Made by a program: the position numbers and the translations under genes
Part shown: one piece after another, positions 14,334-21,246 of the stretch
How the letters are laid out: every line of letters begins with the position of its first letter
Position numbering within the stretch: position 1 is the first letter of the stretch
Notes under the pieces: model-generated
The model's input: only the letters and a program-made list of their open reading frames with translations
Database searches by the model: none
What the model was told of the DNA's origin: nothing
IMG/VR virus record: IMGVR_UViG_3300017770_000216
Coordinates: 1-21,246 of that record
Length of the DNA stretch: 21,246 nucleotides
Direction: 5' to 3' (one strand)
DNA from: a virus

Positions 14334-15697
14334 CATTACCAAGAGAAAATGTAGGTGACGTTGAATATAAAGTTACCGTATATAGAGACGGAAAAGAACT
14401 GAAGAATAAGGAAGGATATTCTAACGTCAAAGAATTTATTCCTGGTATTGAAATTTTTGAATCTCTTAATTCTGCGACCTTAGAAGCAAGATTGATTGTT
14501 CAAGATTCCTCTGGATTTCTGGGAGCAATGACAGGATCTGAACTGTTTAGGATTCAGATTAAGGGTACTATTGTAGATAAAGTTTATTTCTTTAGAGCGT
14601 ATGAAATTGAATCTCGTTCTAGATATCAGGGGGTTGATACTTTTATCCTCAATTGTGCATCGGATGAATTCATTAAGAATGAGATTGTAAATATTTTCGG
14701 TCACAGTGAAGTTATCTTTCAAGGTAAGACAGAATCTAGCGAAATTATTAAACAACTGTTATCAGATAAAAGGTTTATAGACACACCTAAAAAATTATTT
14801 GTAGAGCAGTCAATCAACAAACATCAGTTCATATCTCCAAATTGGAGACCATTTGATGTGATTTATTGGTTATGTCAGAGATCTGTTAGGCAAGCAAAAG
14901 GAGGAGGAGGTCTTCAGAATGGATTTGTATTCTGGGAAAATTCTCTCGGATATCATTTCAAATCCCTTGATAATATCATTGATTCTGTAAATTCTCAAGA
15001 TCTGAAAGAAACTAATCCAAGCAGGGGAACAGCAAAATTATACACATATTCTTATTCCCCATCTTCTGTAGATGATGGTGCAGCAGATACTTTCAAAATT
15101 AATGCTGTTACATTTCCAGATGAAAGAAATTTCTTGAGTGGATTAAGGCATGGAACTTGGTCTGGATATAGTATAGGATTTGATCCTGTTACTATAACAG
15201 AATCTAAGGTGGGTTTGAGTGCTGATATGTCAGTAGATGCATATCGTTATAGTATTTCAGAAATGTGGGGAAAGATGTCTCACCTCAACAAAAATAAGAC
15301 TACTAGTCCTATTAAGCAAATGGATAGTGGTATTCAAGCTCTTATAGATCGCCCCAAAAGAGTTCGATATTCGATGCTTCCAAACCAAAATTTTGATCCT
15401 AAGTATCAAGACAATCCTCAAAAAAATTATGAAGAAATTACAGAACTTCAAGCATATCAGTATCTTCGTATTGAGTCTTTTAAGAATATTAAATTGACGA
15501 TTAGCATCCCTGGTAATCTTGATTTGTATGCTGGATATGGAATAAATGTAGTTCTTCCTGGTAACTTTAGGAATCAAGATAGAACTCAAGTTGATAAGAA
15601 ATACAGTGGTCGTTATGTAATCGCAGGACTAACCCATAAAATTTTAGATACTAAAATCACAACTGATTTGTTGCTAGTTAAAGATTCTGTGCTATAA
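14330..15697 (+). CDS. gp27-like baseplate hub protein
   Basis: This 455-residue protein overlaps the previous gene by four bases (ATGA) and has AGAGG nine bases before its ATG. The N-terminus (VEYKVTVYRDGKEL, then EFIPGIEIFESL, ARLIVQDSSGFL) and C-terminus (YQYLRIESFKNIKLTISIPG, NLDLYAGYGINVVLP, GRYVIAGLTHKIL) resemble the tube-like beta-barrel parts of T4 gp27 and related D-type hub proteins, which form the trimeric platform beneath the tube and bind gp5. Its place after the tape-measure-like genes and near gp5 supports this. Sequence similarity to T4 gp27 is low by eye, so the call depends on context and the C-terminal hub pattern. Confidence 0.62.
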   Translation: MTLPRENVGDVEYKVTVYRDGKELKNKEGYSNVKEFIPGIEIFESLNSATLEARLIVQDSSGFLGAMTGSELFRIQIKGTIVDKVYFFRAYEIESRSRYQGVDTFILNCASDEFIKNEIVNIFGHSEVIFQGKTESSEIIKQLLSDKRFIDTPKKLFVEQSINKHQFISPNWRPFDVIYWLCQRSVRQAKGGGGLQNGFVFWENSLGYHFKSLDNIIDSVNSQDLKETNPSRGTAKLYTYSYSPSSVDDGAADTFKINAVTFPDERNFLSGLRHGTWSGYSIGFDPVTITESKVGLSADMSVDAYRYSISEMWGKMSHLNKNKTTSPIKQMDSGIQALIDRPKRVRYSMLPNQNFDPKYQDNPQKNYEEITELQAYQYLRIESFKNIKLTISIPGNLDLYAGYGINVVLPGNFRNQDRTQVDKKYSGRYVIAGLTHKILDTKITTDLLLVKDSVL

Positions 15698-15737
15698 TAA
15701 CACTGTAAGGGTTCAAAGATAAGTTTTAGAGCTCTTT

Positions 15738-15745
15738 CATAAATA
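15738..15745 (+). promoter_or_regulatory. late promoter motif CATAAATA before CP12
   Basis: CATAAATA lies 16-25 bases before the two candidate CP12 start codons, in the 64-base gap after the gp27-like gene. It shares the 13-base string CATAAATAAAATT with the motif before gp26. It suggests the metabolic genes are expressed late with the structural genes. Confidence 0.6.
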
Positions 15746-15761
15746 AAATTATAAAGCACTT

Positions 15762-15998
15762 ATGTTACAAATGGACAGTATCGAAAAGCATATCGAGAAG
15801 GATAAAGAAATTCTCGATAATCCTATGACCTCTCCTAATCAACGTCGCCACATTGAAGGTGAGTTGCATGAATTGGAAGAGTATGCAGAACATCACAAGA
15901 AAGAGATTGAAGCAGGCGATCATCATGATCCGACCTACCTAGAACTATTCTGTGATGCAAACCCTTCGGAACCAGAATGTTTAGTATATGAAGATTGA
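15762..15998 (+). CDS. cp12: CP12-like Calvin cycle inhibitor
   Basis: This 78-residue acidic protein ends LELFCDANPSEPECLVYED. The paired cysteines C64 and C73 enclose eight residues, exactly as in the C-terminal loop of CP12 (CxxNPxxxEC, then YED), which inserts into GAPDH. CP12 bridges GAPDH and phosphoribulokinase and switches off the Calvin cycle; cyanophage CP12 is thought to steer carbon to the pentose phosphate pathway. The N-terminal cysteine pair of full CP12 is missing, and the AWDxVEEL motif seems replaced by a charged helix (GELHELEEYAEH). The start may be the Met at 15762 or 15771 (MDSIEKHIEKDK); neither has a clear ribosome site. It overlaps cpeT by 11 bases. Confidence 0.82.
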   Translation: MLQMDSIEKHIEKDKEILDNPMTSPNQRRHIEGELHELEEYAEHHKKEIEAGDHHDPTYLELFCDANPSEPECLVYED

Positions 15999-16434
15999 TG
16001 ATTATCTATTAGGACATTGGTCAAATAAATTTCAAGCACAATCATGTCCCCATCAATATTCTACAGTAGAAATTGAGTGGAAAAAAATAGAAGGTGGATA
16101 TCACTCTAAAAACTATTATCGAGAAGATGGTCCTAATAAACCATATCGAGAACGTTATCATAAACTTGTAGTAAAATCTGAAACTAAAGTTCAATTTGAA
16201 AATTATGATCTAGACTGGACAAAATCCGAAAATTGTGATATGATATTTGTATTCGATGGCAATGCATGGCATGGACAATTAATCGGTGACAAATGCACTG
16301 GTGTTCGAGGATACCGAGTTGTTTCTGAAATTCATTTGTATGGAGATAAACTCCATAGTATGGATCAGGGATACAATGCTGGAGGAGAAATGATGTGGGG
16401 TAGTGAATTGCTCTACAAATTTACTCGTATCTAG
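15988..16434 (+). CDS. cpeT: CpeT-like phycobiliprotein lyase
   Basis: This 148-residue protein matches the CpcT/CpeT lyase family, which attaches bilins to phycobiliprotein cysteines. Family features visible are LLGHWSNKFQAQ at the start (7-18), PYRERYHKL (52-60), ENYDL (71-75), ENCDMIFVFDGNAWHGQLIG (81-100), C103, and the terminal DQGYNAGGEMMWGSELLYKF (126-145), where the MDxG and WGS patterns are typical. Cyanophage CpeT proteins bind phycoerythrobilin; whether this one transfers it is unknown. The start lies inside the CP12 reading frame (11-base overlap). The last base of its TAG stop is the first base of the tRNA. Confidence 0.83.
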   Translation: MKIDDYLLGHWSNKFQAQSCPHQYSTVEIEWKKIEGGYHSKNYYREDGPNKPYRERYHKLVVKSETKVQFENYDLDWTKSENCDMIFVFDGNAWHGQLIGDKCTGVRGYRVVSEIHLYGDKLHSMDQGYNAGGEMMWGSELLYKFTRI

Positions 16435-16505
16435 GGCGAATAACTCAGCGGTAGAGTGCCTCCTTTACACGGAGATTGTCGGGGGTTCGATCCCCTCTTC
16501 GCCCA
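16434..16505 (+). tRNA. tRNA-Val (anticodon UAC)
   Basis: A complete 72-base cloverleaf is present. The acceptor stem GGGCGAA/TTCGCCC is perfect, the D stem is ACTC/GAGT, and the anticodon loop TTTACAC has TAC at 16466-16468. The anticodon stem is CCTCC/GGAGA with one C-A mismatch at its outer pair. The T arm is GGGGG-TTCGATC-CCCTC. The discriminator is A (16505) and CCA is not encoded. It overlaps the cpeT stop by one base and sits 16 bases before the next gene. It decodes GUA-type Val codons. Confidence 0.93.
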
Positions 16506-16521
16506 TGTTCAATTTATTATT

Positions 16522-17199
16522 ATGAACAACAAATTTATTAATGCGCTTCTGACTATCAGTCTCTTGGGAGTATCTTCTCCTGTATTGGCAGATCCCCTCA
16601 AAGATAGTGAATACAATACACCACATGCTATGGGGTGTATGTTACTTGGAGAATGCACTGATGATGTAGTCAAGGTAAATTCTATGCTTGACATCTCATC
16701 CAATTATAATGATATGGAAGACTTTACTAGTGTGACTGGTGAGTTCCATAACATTCTACACTCACTGAATCAAATTGGAGTCAATGTATTCCTTGCTGAT
16801 TCAAAGTATTTCCCAAGTATGCACCGTGGTGTATATCATACTGTAAGTAACAACTTCTTTTTGAACAAGGACTTTATGGGTGATCCTGCAGTCCTAATGA
16901 TGGTGATGCGTCACGAAGGATGGCACGCTGCACAAGATTGTATGGCAGGTACGATTGACAACAGTCTGATTGCCATCATCAAACCAGAGGATGAAGTTCC
17001 TATGATTTGGCGTGTATTAGTAGAGCGTACATATCCTGAGTCTGCTGTTCCCTGGGAAGCAGAAGCACAGTGGGCAGGTAGAACAGAGAACATGACTATG
17101 AATGCTCTTGCGGCATGTGCTGGTGGTAATATGTGGGAAGTTTATGACCCAACACCACTTACTCGTAAGTATCTTGAAGATCATGGTTATATTCAGTAA
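16522..17199 (+). CDS. secreted HEXXH metalloprotease-like protein
   Basis: This 225-residue protein starts at the ATG after the tRNA; the frame is open upstream through the tRNA, but that part is not coding. Residues 1-23 are a signal peptide (FINALLTISLLGVSSPVLA, cleavage before DP). Residues 130-141 read RHEGWHAAQDCM, a zincin HEXXH motif (H131, E132, H135) followed by the A..Q often seen in gluzincins. WEAEAQWAG (178-186) offers E179 or E181 as third ligand. Four cysteines (39, 45, 140, 199) could form disulfides in the periplasm. The length suits a small peptidase. The substrate is unknown; periplasmic or envelope proteolysis in late infection is inference. No Shine-Dalgarno site is visible. 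Confidence 0.68.
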   Translation: MNNKFINALLTISLLGVSSPVLADPLKDSEYNTPHAMGCMLLGECTDDVVKVNSMLDISSNYNDMEDFTSVTGEFHNILHSLNQIGVNVFLADSKYFPSMHRGVYHTVSNNFFLNKDFMGDPAVLMMVMRHEGWHAAQDCMAGTIDNSLIAIIKPEDEVPMIWRVLVERTYPESAVPWEAEAQWAGRTENMTMNALAACAGGNMWEVYDPTPLTRKYLEDHGYIQ

Positions 17200-17641
17200 A
17201 AATAAATATCAATTAGCAAAACAGATAACATGGGATGATGTCATCAAAAAGATGGAAAATGAGTTTGAACTTGAAACTTGTACATCCCAGTTTAATTCTA
17301 CAAACGCACCAACAATTATCTTACATAATGGGAATCTACCAATAAGTATTTTTAATGCAGTAAAAGAGATTGAAAAGGATTGGGTGACAAGTAGTTGTCA
17401 TGTATATACTTCATTTGCTAAATCTGCCAATACTTTTGGAAGACATAATGATAACGTAAATGTTTTGATCGTTGGTGCTATTGGAAAAGTCTCTTATAAA
17501 TTTGATGATGGATCTGAATATTTTGTAGAACCTGGTGATACTTTATACATTTCAGCAGGAGAATATCACGATCCAGTAGTTCATTCTGCTAGAGCAACAC
17601 TGAGTATTTCTACACCACAATCACCAACATTTCAAGTATAA
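17183..17641 (+). CDS. cupin / JmjC-like iron-binding protein
   Basis: This 152-residue protein is read from the ATG at 17183, overlapping the metalloprotease gene by 17 bases; an upstream Met at 17102 would overlap far more. FGRHNDNVNVLIVGAIGKV (85-103) has the HxD pair (H88, D90) and following beta strand of bacterial JmjC/cupin hydroxylases. VEPGDTLYISAGEYHDPVVH (115-134) carries the PGD-LYI-H pattern with H129 or H134 as the distal ligand. It is short for a ribosomal-oxygenase-type JmjC protein and lacks an obvious extra domain. It is coupled to the next oxygenase gene by TAATG. A hydroxylase is likely, a sugar- or metabolite-binding cupin is possible. Confidence 0.62.
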   Translation: MVIFSKNKYQLAKQITWDDVIKKMENEFELETCTSQFNSTNAPTIILHNGNLPISIFNAVKEIEKDWVTSSCHVYTSFAKSANTFGRHNDNVNVLIVGAIGKVSYKFDDGSEYFVEPGDTLYISAGEYHDPVVHSARATLSISTPQSPTFQV

Positions 17642-18225
17642 TGAGTAACGCAAGAGATTATCTGTTTCAGATTCCATTCAAACAGTACAGTATATCTAAT
17701 TGGTCTGAGCATAAAAAGAAAATAGTAGAGGCATTGCCCCTAGATCAATATACAGATTTTTATGATAATCTTTATAAGATGCCTAGTTATTTGCCTGTAG
17801 TGTCTGATGCTATTAGTGAGTCTATGCAAGATTTTGCTGATACTTATCCATGTCCAGTAATGATAACATCGATGTGGTATGCAAACTCACAAAAAGGTGA
17901 TGGACACAAACCTCATAATCATGGATCTACAGGATACTCTGCAATTTTGTATGTTGATTTTGATATGGCAGAACATGAATCAACTATATTTTATTCTCCA
18001 TTTCAGGAACCAGCAACTGGAGACAGTATGAAATTCAAACCCAATATACATGAGGGGGATCTTATTATATTTCCATCGATGATTTTGCATGAGGCACCTG
18101 CAAATTTAAGTTCTAGTAAATCACGTTTGATCGTTTCCTTCAATATTATGGGTGATGATTGTGCAAAAGCATATACCAGTGGTCTTAATGCTTCACCACT
18201 GACCCGCAAAGACTTTGATAAATAA
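17641..18225 (+). CDS. 2OG-Fe(II) oxygenase-like protein
   Basis: This 194-residue protein resembles the putative 2OG-Fe(II) oxygenases common in cyanophages. SMWYANSQKGDGHKPHNHGS (77-96) holds H92 and H94, followed by TGYSAILYVDF. EGDLIIFPSMILHEAPANL (138-156) holds the distal H150, and SRLIVSFNI (161-169) supplies R162, expected to bind the 2-oxoglutarate carboxylate. The HxH in place of the usual HxD should be noted, although this family often has HxH plus H. The substrate is unknown. The gene starts on the stop of the cupin gene and contains a GATAAATA motif at its very end that may drive gp5. Confidence 0.75.
   Translation: MSNARDYLFQIPFKQYSISNWSEHKKKIVEALPLDQYTDFYDNLYKMPSYLPVVSDAISESMQDFADTYPCPVMITSMWYANSQKGDGHKPHNHGSTGYSAILYVDFDMAEHESTIFYSPFQEPATGDSMKFKPNIHEGDLIIFPSMILHEAPANLSSSKSRLIVSFNIMGDDCAKAYTSGLNASPLTRKDFDK
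18217..18224 (+). promoter_or_regulatory. late promoter motif GATAAATA before gp5
   Basis: GATAAATA lies across the last codons of the oxygenase gene, 20 bases before the gp5 ATG, at the same distance as the motif before gp26. It matches the NATAAATA form of cyanophage late promoters. It is partly explained by coding (Asp-Lys-stop), so confidence is limited. Confidence 0.48.
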
Positions 18226-18243
18226 TTAAAAATTCAGAAATTC

Positions 18244-20787
18244 ATGAACACCATTGACGGTATTATTAATGAACCTACTGTAAATTTTGTCGGTAAAGAT
18301 GGATTTTTTTGGTGGGTAGGTGAAGTCGAAGATAATGAAGATCCAATGGAACTCGGACGAGTTAAAGTTCGTGTGCTTGGATATTATACTAATGTTCGCG
18401 GCGGCACAACATCAGATCTTCCTAAAGATTATCTTCCATGGGCAACAGTGCTACAACACACTTGCCAACCAGGTAATGATGGACAGGGTGAAAGTTCTGG
18501 ACAATTGCAACCTGGTGCTATTGTCATGGGATTCTTCATGGACGGTGATCAGGCACAAATGCCAATCGTAATTGGTGTTATGAGAGTGAAGAAGTCTGCT
18601 GAGACACAAACTGAAAAGCAGTTTGCCTTCACTGGTGAGAAGATGGAACCTGGGATTGCTCCCAATCCAGCAACAATGCATCCAATGAATCCCAATTCAG
18701 TGATGGCAGGTACTAAGGAAGAGGGATATAATAGGGTTAAAGAGGATAATACTGTTGTTGTTCCAGGTACAAAAAAAGCAACTGCATCTGCAGCAGGCAG
18801 AGGATCACCTGCTAATGTAGGCAATCAACTTAATGGTAGTTCTGGCAATCCCAACAAACCAAGACAACCTGAAAAACCTATTCCTGCTGCTAATGGTGTT
18901 GCTGGTCCTTGGAAGACACTAGAATATAAACTAGGATATCTTGTAGAAGATCTTGCTGACCATGCTGGCAGTTTGATAAAAGCAGAAGATGGAGATTTCT
19001 TAGATATTGTAACTGGTAAGTTGGTATCTGCAAAAGCATTGACTGCAAAAATACAAAACTTTTTGAGTTCTGTATTTACACAGGTCGTTTCTGCTATGAG
19101 ACAAGCTCTTGCTAATCTTGCAGAACAGTTAGAACTTGTTAATCTTCTTGGTGGTGCAACTGGTGCTCCATTTGTAGTCTTTACTGCTATTCAAGCAGCA
19201 GTTACTACGATTCTAAAATCACTGTGTAGTATTGATGCACAGATCATTAACTTCATTCAAGATCCCATTGGTACGCTTACAGGTTTTCTAGAGGATCTTC
19301 TAGATGGTTTGATCGACAAAGCAACATTTGTTCTTCAAGGTGTTCAGCAAGCAATTGACAGCGTTATTTGTCAGGTTCAGAAACTTCTTGATCAGGTTCT
19401 TCAGATTGTTGATACTGTAAAGACTATTGTTGATGGTGTTGGTAAAGCAAAAGAAATTATTGATGCATGGCAAGCAGGCAGCGAAATCTTTGAAGCAGGA
19501 ACTGACCTTATTCAGAAAGGTATTACCAGTATTACTGGATTGATTGCACTCTTTATTAAGTTTGCTGCTAGTGATTGTGGTCGTGCAGCAGATGGCGGTA
19601 AAGATACTGTTGGTTGGTATCCACTATTCGGTGTAACTCACTGTACTCCAGAAGAATTAGAAACAATTAATAGGATCAGGGGTAAAAGTAGAGGTGATTG
19701 TGGTGGTGATAGTAGAGCAGGAGGTCTTTTAGACTCTATCTTTAGTGAAGCAGATCCTTATTTGACTGCTGCAAAAACATTTATTGATGGTTCTTATGAA
19801 ATGTTTGTTGGTACTCCTGGTAGTACCGCTAGCATCAAGAAAAATTCTAGTGGAACAACACACACATCAATCAATAGGAATCAGAGTACCTATTCTGAAT
19901 ATGTTGCAAGAAAGAGGATTAGAGAACAATATCCAACTGCAACAGAAGAAGAACAAGAAAAGAAAGTACAAGAGTATAAAAAGACACAAAACAATGGTAA
20001 GGAAGATGATGGATCTTTAGTTGCCGATCATAGTTCTTATGCTGGCAACTATACTCAAGAAGTTCATGGTGATGACTGTAAAGCAATTGATGGTGATCAC
20101 GTAGTTAATATTGAGGGTGATTATTTCCTCAAAGTTACTGGTGATTGTCATGTTGAAGTTGGTGGAGGTTTCTTCTTTGGTGCTGAAGGTGCTCCTAAAG
20201 TTGTTGATTCTAAAGGAGAGAGTAAAAATACTAAAGTTCAGAAACATACACTTAGATTTGGTTCTGATGTTGATGTCTCAACTGTTGGTGCTAAATTTGA
20301 ATTACAAGGTGCTGAGTTTAATGTAGGATCTATTTCCACTAAATTTAGTAGCAGCATCTTTGAGTCTAGTGGTGGTCAAGCATCAATCTCTGCAGGAGAG
20401 ACAATCATTAGTGGTGACAACTCAATTGAACTTGTTACACCACACTTGGTGGAGATGATTAATACTCCCCCTTCAGTAATTCCTAAGGCACTTACAGGTA
20501 TTCGTAGATTTGTTGGTGGTTCTGTTGAAACTGTAATGACACCAGGTCTATCTGCTGATGCTATTCCCAGATATACTATTGCCAACCCACTTGGTCCTTA
20601 CTCTGGAACGTTTGGTGCCACAGGATACAACTGCAATGTTCTTACTGGTGCATTCAATGTAAATGTGGCAGCAGGATTTATCTTTATGGATGCTAGTCTT
20701 GCAGTTACCTTGAAGGCAGGTCTGGGCATGGTTCTTTCTGCGGGTGGTGTCGTCATCATTACAGGTAAATCAATTTTCCTGAACTGA
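18244..20787 (+). CDS. 5: gp5-like baseplate hub / central spike protein, no lysozyme domain
   Basis: This 847-residue protein starts with an OB-fold like that of T4 gp5 (about 18-115: GFFWWVGEVEDNEDPMELGR, then VKVRVLGYY, PGAIVMGFFMDGDQAQMPIV). A Pro/Asn/Gly linker (118-220) follows, then an amphipathic helical region (225-445) unlike lysozyme. The C-terminal beta-helix is marked by repeating short strands (NYTQEVHGDDCKAIDGDHVV, then NIEGDYFLKVTGDCHVEVGG, about 600-740) and a Gly-rich tip (780-847). In T4 the lysozyme sits between the OB-fold and beta-helix; here I find no such catalytic domain. The spike would pierce the outer membrane on a gp27-type hub. No terminator was seen; the next promoter starts two bases after the stop. 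Confidence 0.82.
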   Translation: MNTIDGIINEPTVNFVGKDGFFWWVGEVEDNEDPMELGRVKVRVLGYYTNVRGGTTSDLPKDYLPWATVLQHTCQPGNDGQGESSGQLQPGAIVMGFFMDGDQAQMPIVIGVMRVKKSAETQTEKQFAFTGEKMEPGIAPNPATMHPMNPNSVMAGTKEEGYNRVKEDNTVVVPGTKKATASAAGRGSPANVGNQLNGSSGNPNKPRQPEKPIPAANGVAGPWKTLEYKLGYLVEDLADHAGSLIKAEDGDFLDIVTGKLVSAKALTAKIQNFLSSVFTQVVSAMRQALANLAEQLELVNLLGGATGAPFVVFTAIQAAVTTILKSLCSIDAQIINFIQDPIGTLTGFLEDLLDGLIDKATFVLQGVQQAIDSVICQVQKLLDQVLQIVDTVKTIVDGVGKAKEIIDAWQAGSEIFEAGTDLIQKGITSITGLIALFIKFAASDCGRAADGGKDTVGWYPLFGVTHCTPEELETINRIRGKSRGDCGGDSRAGGLLDSIFSEADPYLTAAKTFIDGSYEMFVGTPGSTASIKKNSSGTTHTSINRNQSTYSEYVARKRIREQYPTATEEEQEKKVQEYKKTQNNGKEDDGSLVADHSSYAGNYTQEVHGDDCKAIDGDHVVNIEGDYFLKVTGDCHVEVGGGFFFGAEGAPKVVDSKGESKNTKVQKHTLRFGSDVDVSTVGAKFELQGAEFNVGSISTKFSSSIFESSGGQASISAGETIISGDNSIELVTPHLVEMINTPPSVIPKALTGIRRFVGGSVETVMTPGLSADAIPRYTIANPLGPYSGTFGATGYNCNVLTGAFNVNVAAGFIFMDASLAVTLKAGLGMVLSAGGVVIITGKSIFLN

Positions 20788-20788
20788 C

Positions 20789-20817
20789 TTGACAGGACAC
20801 CTCACCTCTGCTATACT
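20789..20817 (+). promoter_or_regulatory. sigma70-type early promoter
   Basis: A perfect TTGACA (20789-20794), a 17-base spacer ending in TGC, and TATACT (20812-20817) form a near-consensus promoter two bases after the gp5 stop. The next gene starts 23 bases downstream, with AGAGG at 20831-20835. It has the same TTGACA-N14-TGC-TA...T layout as the gp32 promoter. Confidence 0.82.
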
Positions 20818-20839
20818 ACATAGGTAGTCAAGAGGCAGA

Positions 20840-21034
20840 ATGTCCGACACTCTCTCACACGTCTTCGTAAATTTTTCAAAACGAAAAATTACTCTTCTTG
20901 ATGAAGAGGGTTACGAAAAAGACGTTCGATGGAACTTCAACTCTATAGGTTCTGAAGGTTTTTCTGAGACTGTGAGTCAAATTCAAGAAATTTTGGATCC
21001 TGACATGATCACTTATTGTTTTGCTGCAGAATGA
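20840..21034 (+). CDS. small conserved hypothetical protein, early promoter
   Basis: This 64-residue protein begins SDTLSHVFVNFSKRKITLLD and continues EEGYEKDVRWNFNS, ending QEILDPDMITYCFAAE. The strand-rich start followed by a helix suggests a compact alpha/beta fold. There is no signal or membrane segment. It has a strong promoter and ribosome site (AGAGG, about four to five bases from the ATG) directly upstream, so it is probably made early and abundantly. It overlaps the next gene by ATGA. I recognise it only as a type of small protein seen in cyanophages; its function is unknown. Confidence 0.75.
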   Translation: MSDTLSHVFVNFSKRKITLLDEEGYEKDVRWNFNSIGSEGFSETVSQIQEILDPDMITYCFAAE

Positions 21035-21246
21035 TTGGACCTATTGGAGTTACACTACAACAAGCAGAAGATCACTTTGAGTTTCTTTTAGATCTCACTG
21101 ATAATCAACGTGTTTGTTGGAAGATTACTCGTCCTGATGGAAAGTCTGTAATGATGGTTCCTGTAAATGAAGTCTCTCCTATTCCCGATGAGATTCAAAC
21201 TCAGGTAGATGAATTTCAAAAGCAATTTATGGAAACTAATGAGACC
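21031..21246 (+). CDS. hypothetical protein, 3' end outside window
   Basis: The frame opens at an ATG overlapping the previous TGA (ATGA) and stays open for 72 codons to the window end. It reads MIGPIGVTLQQAEDHFEFLL, then ITRPDGKSVMMVPVNEVSPI and a Gln/Glu-rich helix. The VCWKITRPDGKSVMMVPVNE part looks like a small beta-hairpin. No family was recognised. It is probably cotranscribed with its neighbour from the promoter at 20789. Confidence 0.7.
   Translation, partial: MIGPIGVTLQQAEDHFEFLLDLTDNQRVCWKITRPDGKSVMMVPVNEVSPIPDEIQTQVDEFQKQFMETNET

Noticed and set aside
16456-16521. N-terminal extension of the secreted metalloprotease-like protein
   Set aside because: These codons lie in the tRNA-Val gene and its 3' flank; the signal peptide starts at 16522.
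17201-17208. AATAAATA as a late promoter for the cupin and oxygenase genes
   Set aside because: It lies inside the cupin coding region, after its start codon, in AT-rich Lys/Asn/Tyr codons; a promoter cannot be told from chance here.

Overview
This window is part of the genome of a T4-like myovirus that infects marine cyanobacteria (Synechococcus or Prochlorococcus). T4-type replication genes (gp33, gp59, gp32) and T4-type baseplate and head genes (gp53, gp48, gp4, a gp54-like tube protein, gp26, a gp51-like frame, a gp27-like hub, gp5) stand beside genes typical of cyanophages: thyX, phoH, a PD-(D/E)XK exonuclease, a DUF1825 protein, CP12 and a CpeT-type bilin lyase. The sequence is AT-rich and tightly packed. 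Many genes are coupled by TAATG or ATGA overlaps, and no stretch over 300 bases lacks a gene.

Layout. (1) 1-4716, plus strand, nucleotide metabolism and replication: thyX (5' end outside the window), a small hypothetical, phoH, exonuclease, gp33, gp59 and DUF1825. A TTGACA-17-TACGAT promoter then leads into gp32 and a secreted glycine-zipper protein, ending at a hairpin terminator (4747-4772). (2) 4779-6814, minus strand: gp48, gp53 with an unusual serine-proline tail, and a 50-residue small protein. Late-type promoter motifs lie at 6846-6853 and 6916-6923. (3) 6851-15697, plus strand, morphogenesis: gp4, a gp54-like tube protein, gp26 with an apparent -1 frameshift into a gp51-like frame, two tandem paralogous tape-measure-like proteins, and a gp27-like hub. 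The second tape-measure-like protein carries amidase and SleB-like cell-wall hydrolase domains. (4) 15738-18225, an accessory island between the two hub genes: CP12, CpeT, tRNA-Val(UAC), a secreted HEXXH metalloprotease-like protein, a JmjC/cupin-like protein and a 2OG-Fe(II) oxygenase. (5) 18244-20787, gp5, with OB fold and beta-helix parts but no recognisable lysozyme domain. (6) 20789-21246, an early-type promoter followed by two small hypothetical genes, the second cut by the window end.

How they work together. The first block makes thymidylate, loads the helicase, protects single-stranded DNA and supplies the late-transcription coactivator gp33. That coactivator would act at the NATAAATA-type motifs in front of the morphogenesis genes. 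The third block builds the baseplate hub and tail tube. Cell-wall cutting seems to have moved from gp5, its place in T4, to the large tape-measure-like protein. The island carries host-derived functions that probably alter the Calvin cycle (CP12) and light-harvesting pigments (CpeT). The most interesting signals are the T TTT TTC frameshift joining gp26 to an ORF with no start codon just upstream of the tape-measure-like genes, the dual-hydrolase tape-measure paralog, and the secreted zincin and iron-oxygenase group in the island.
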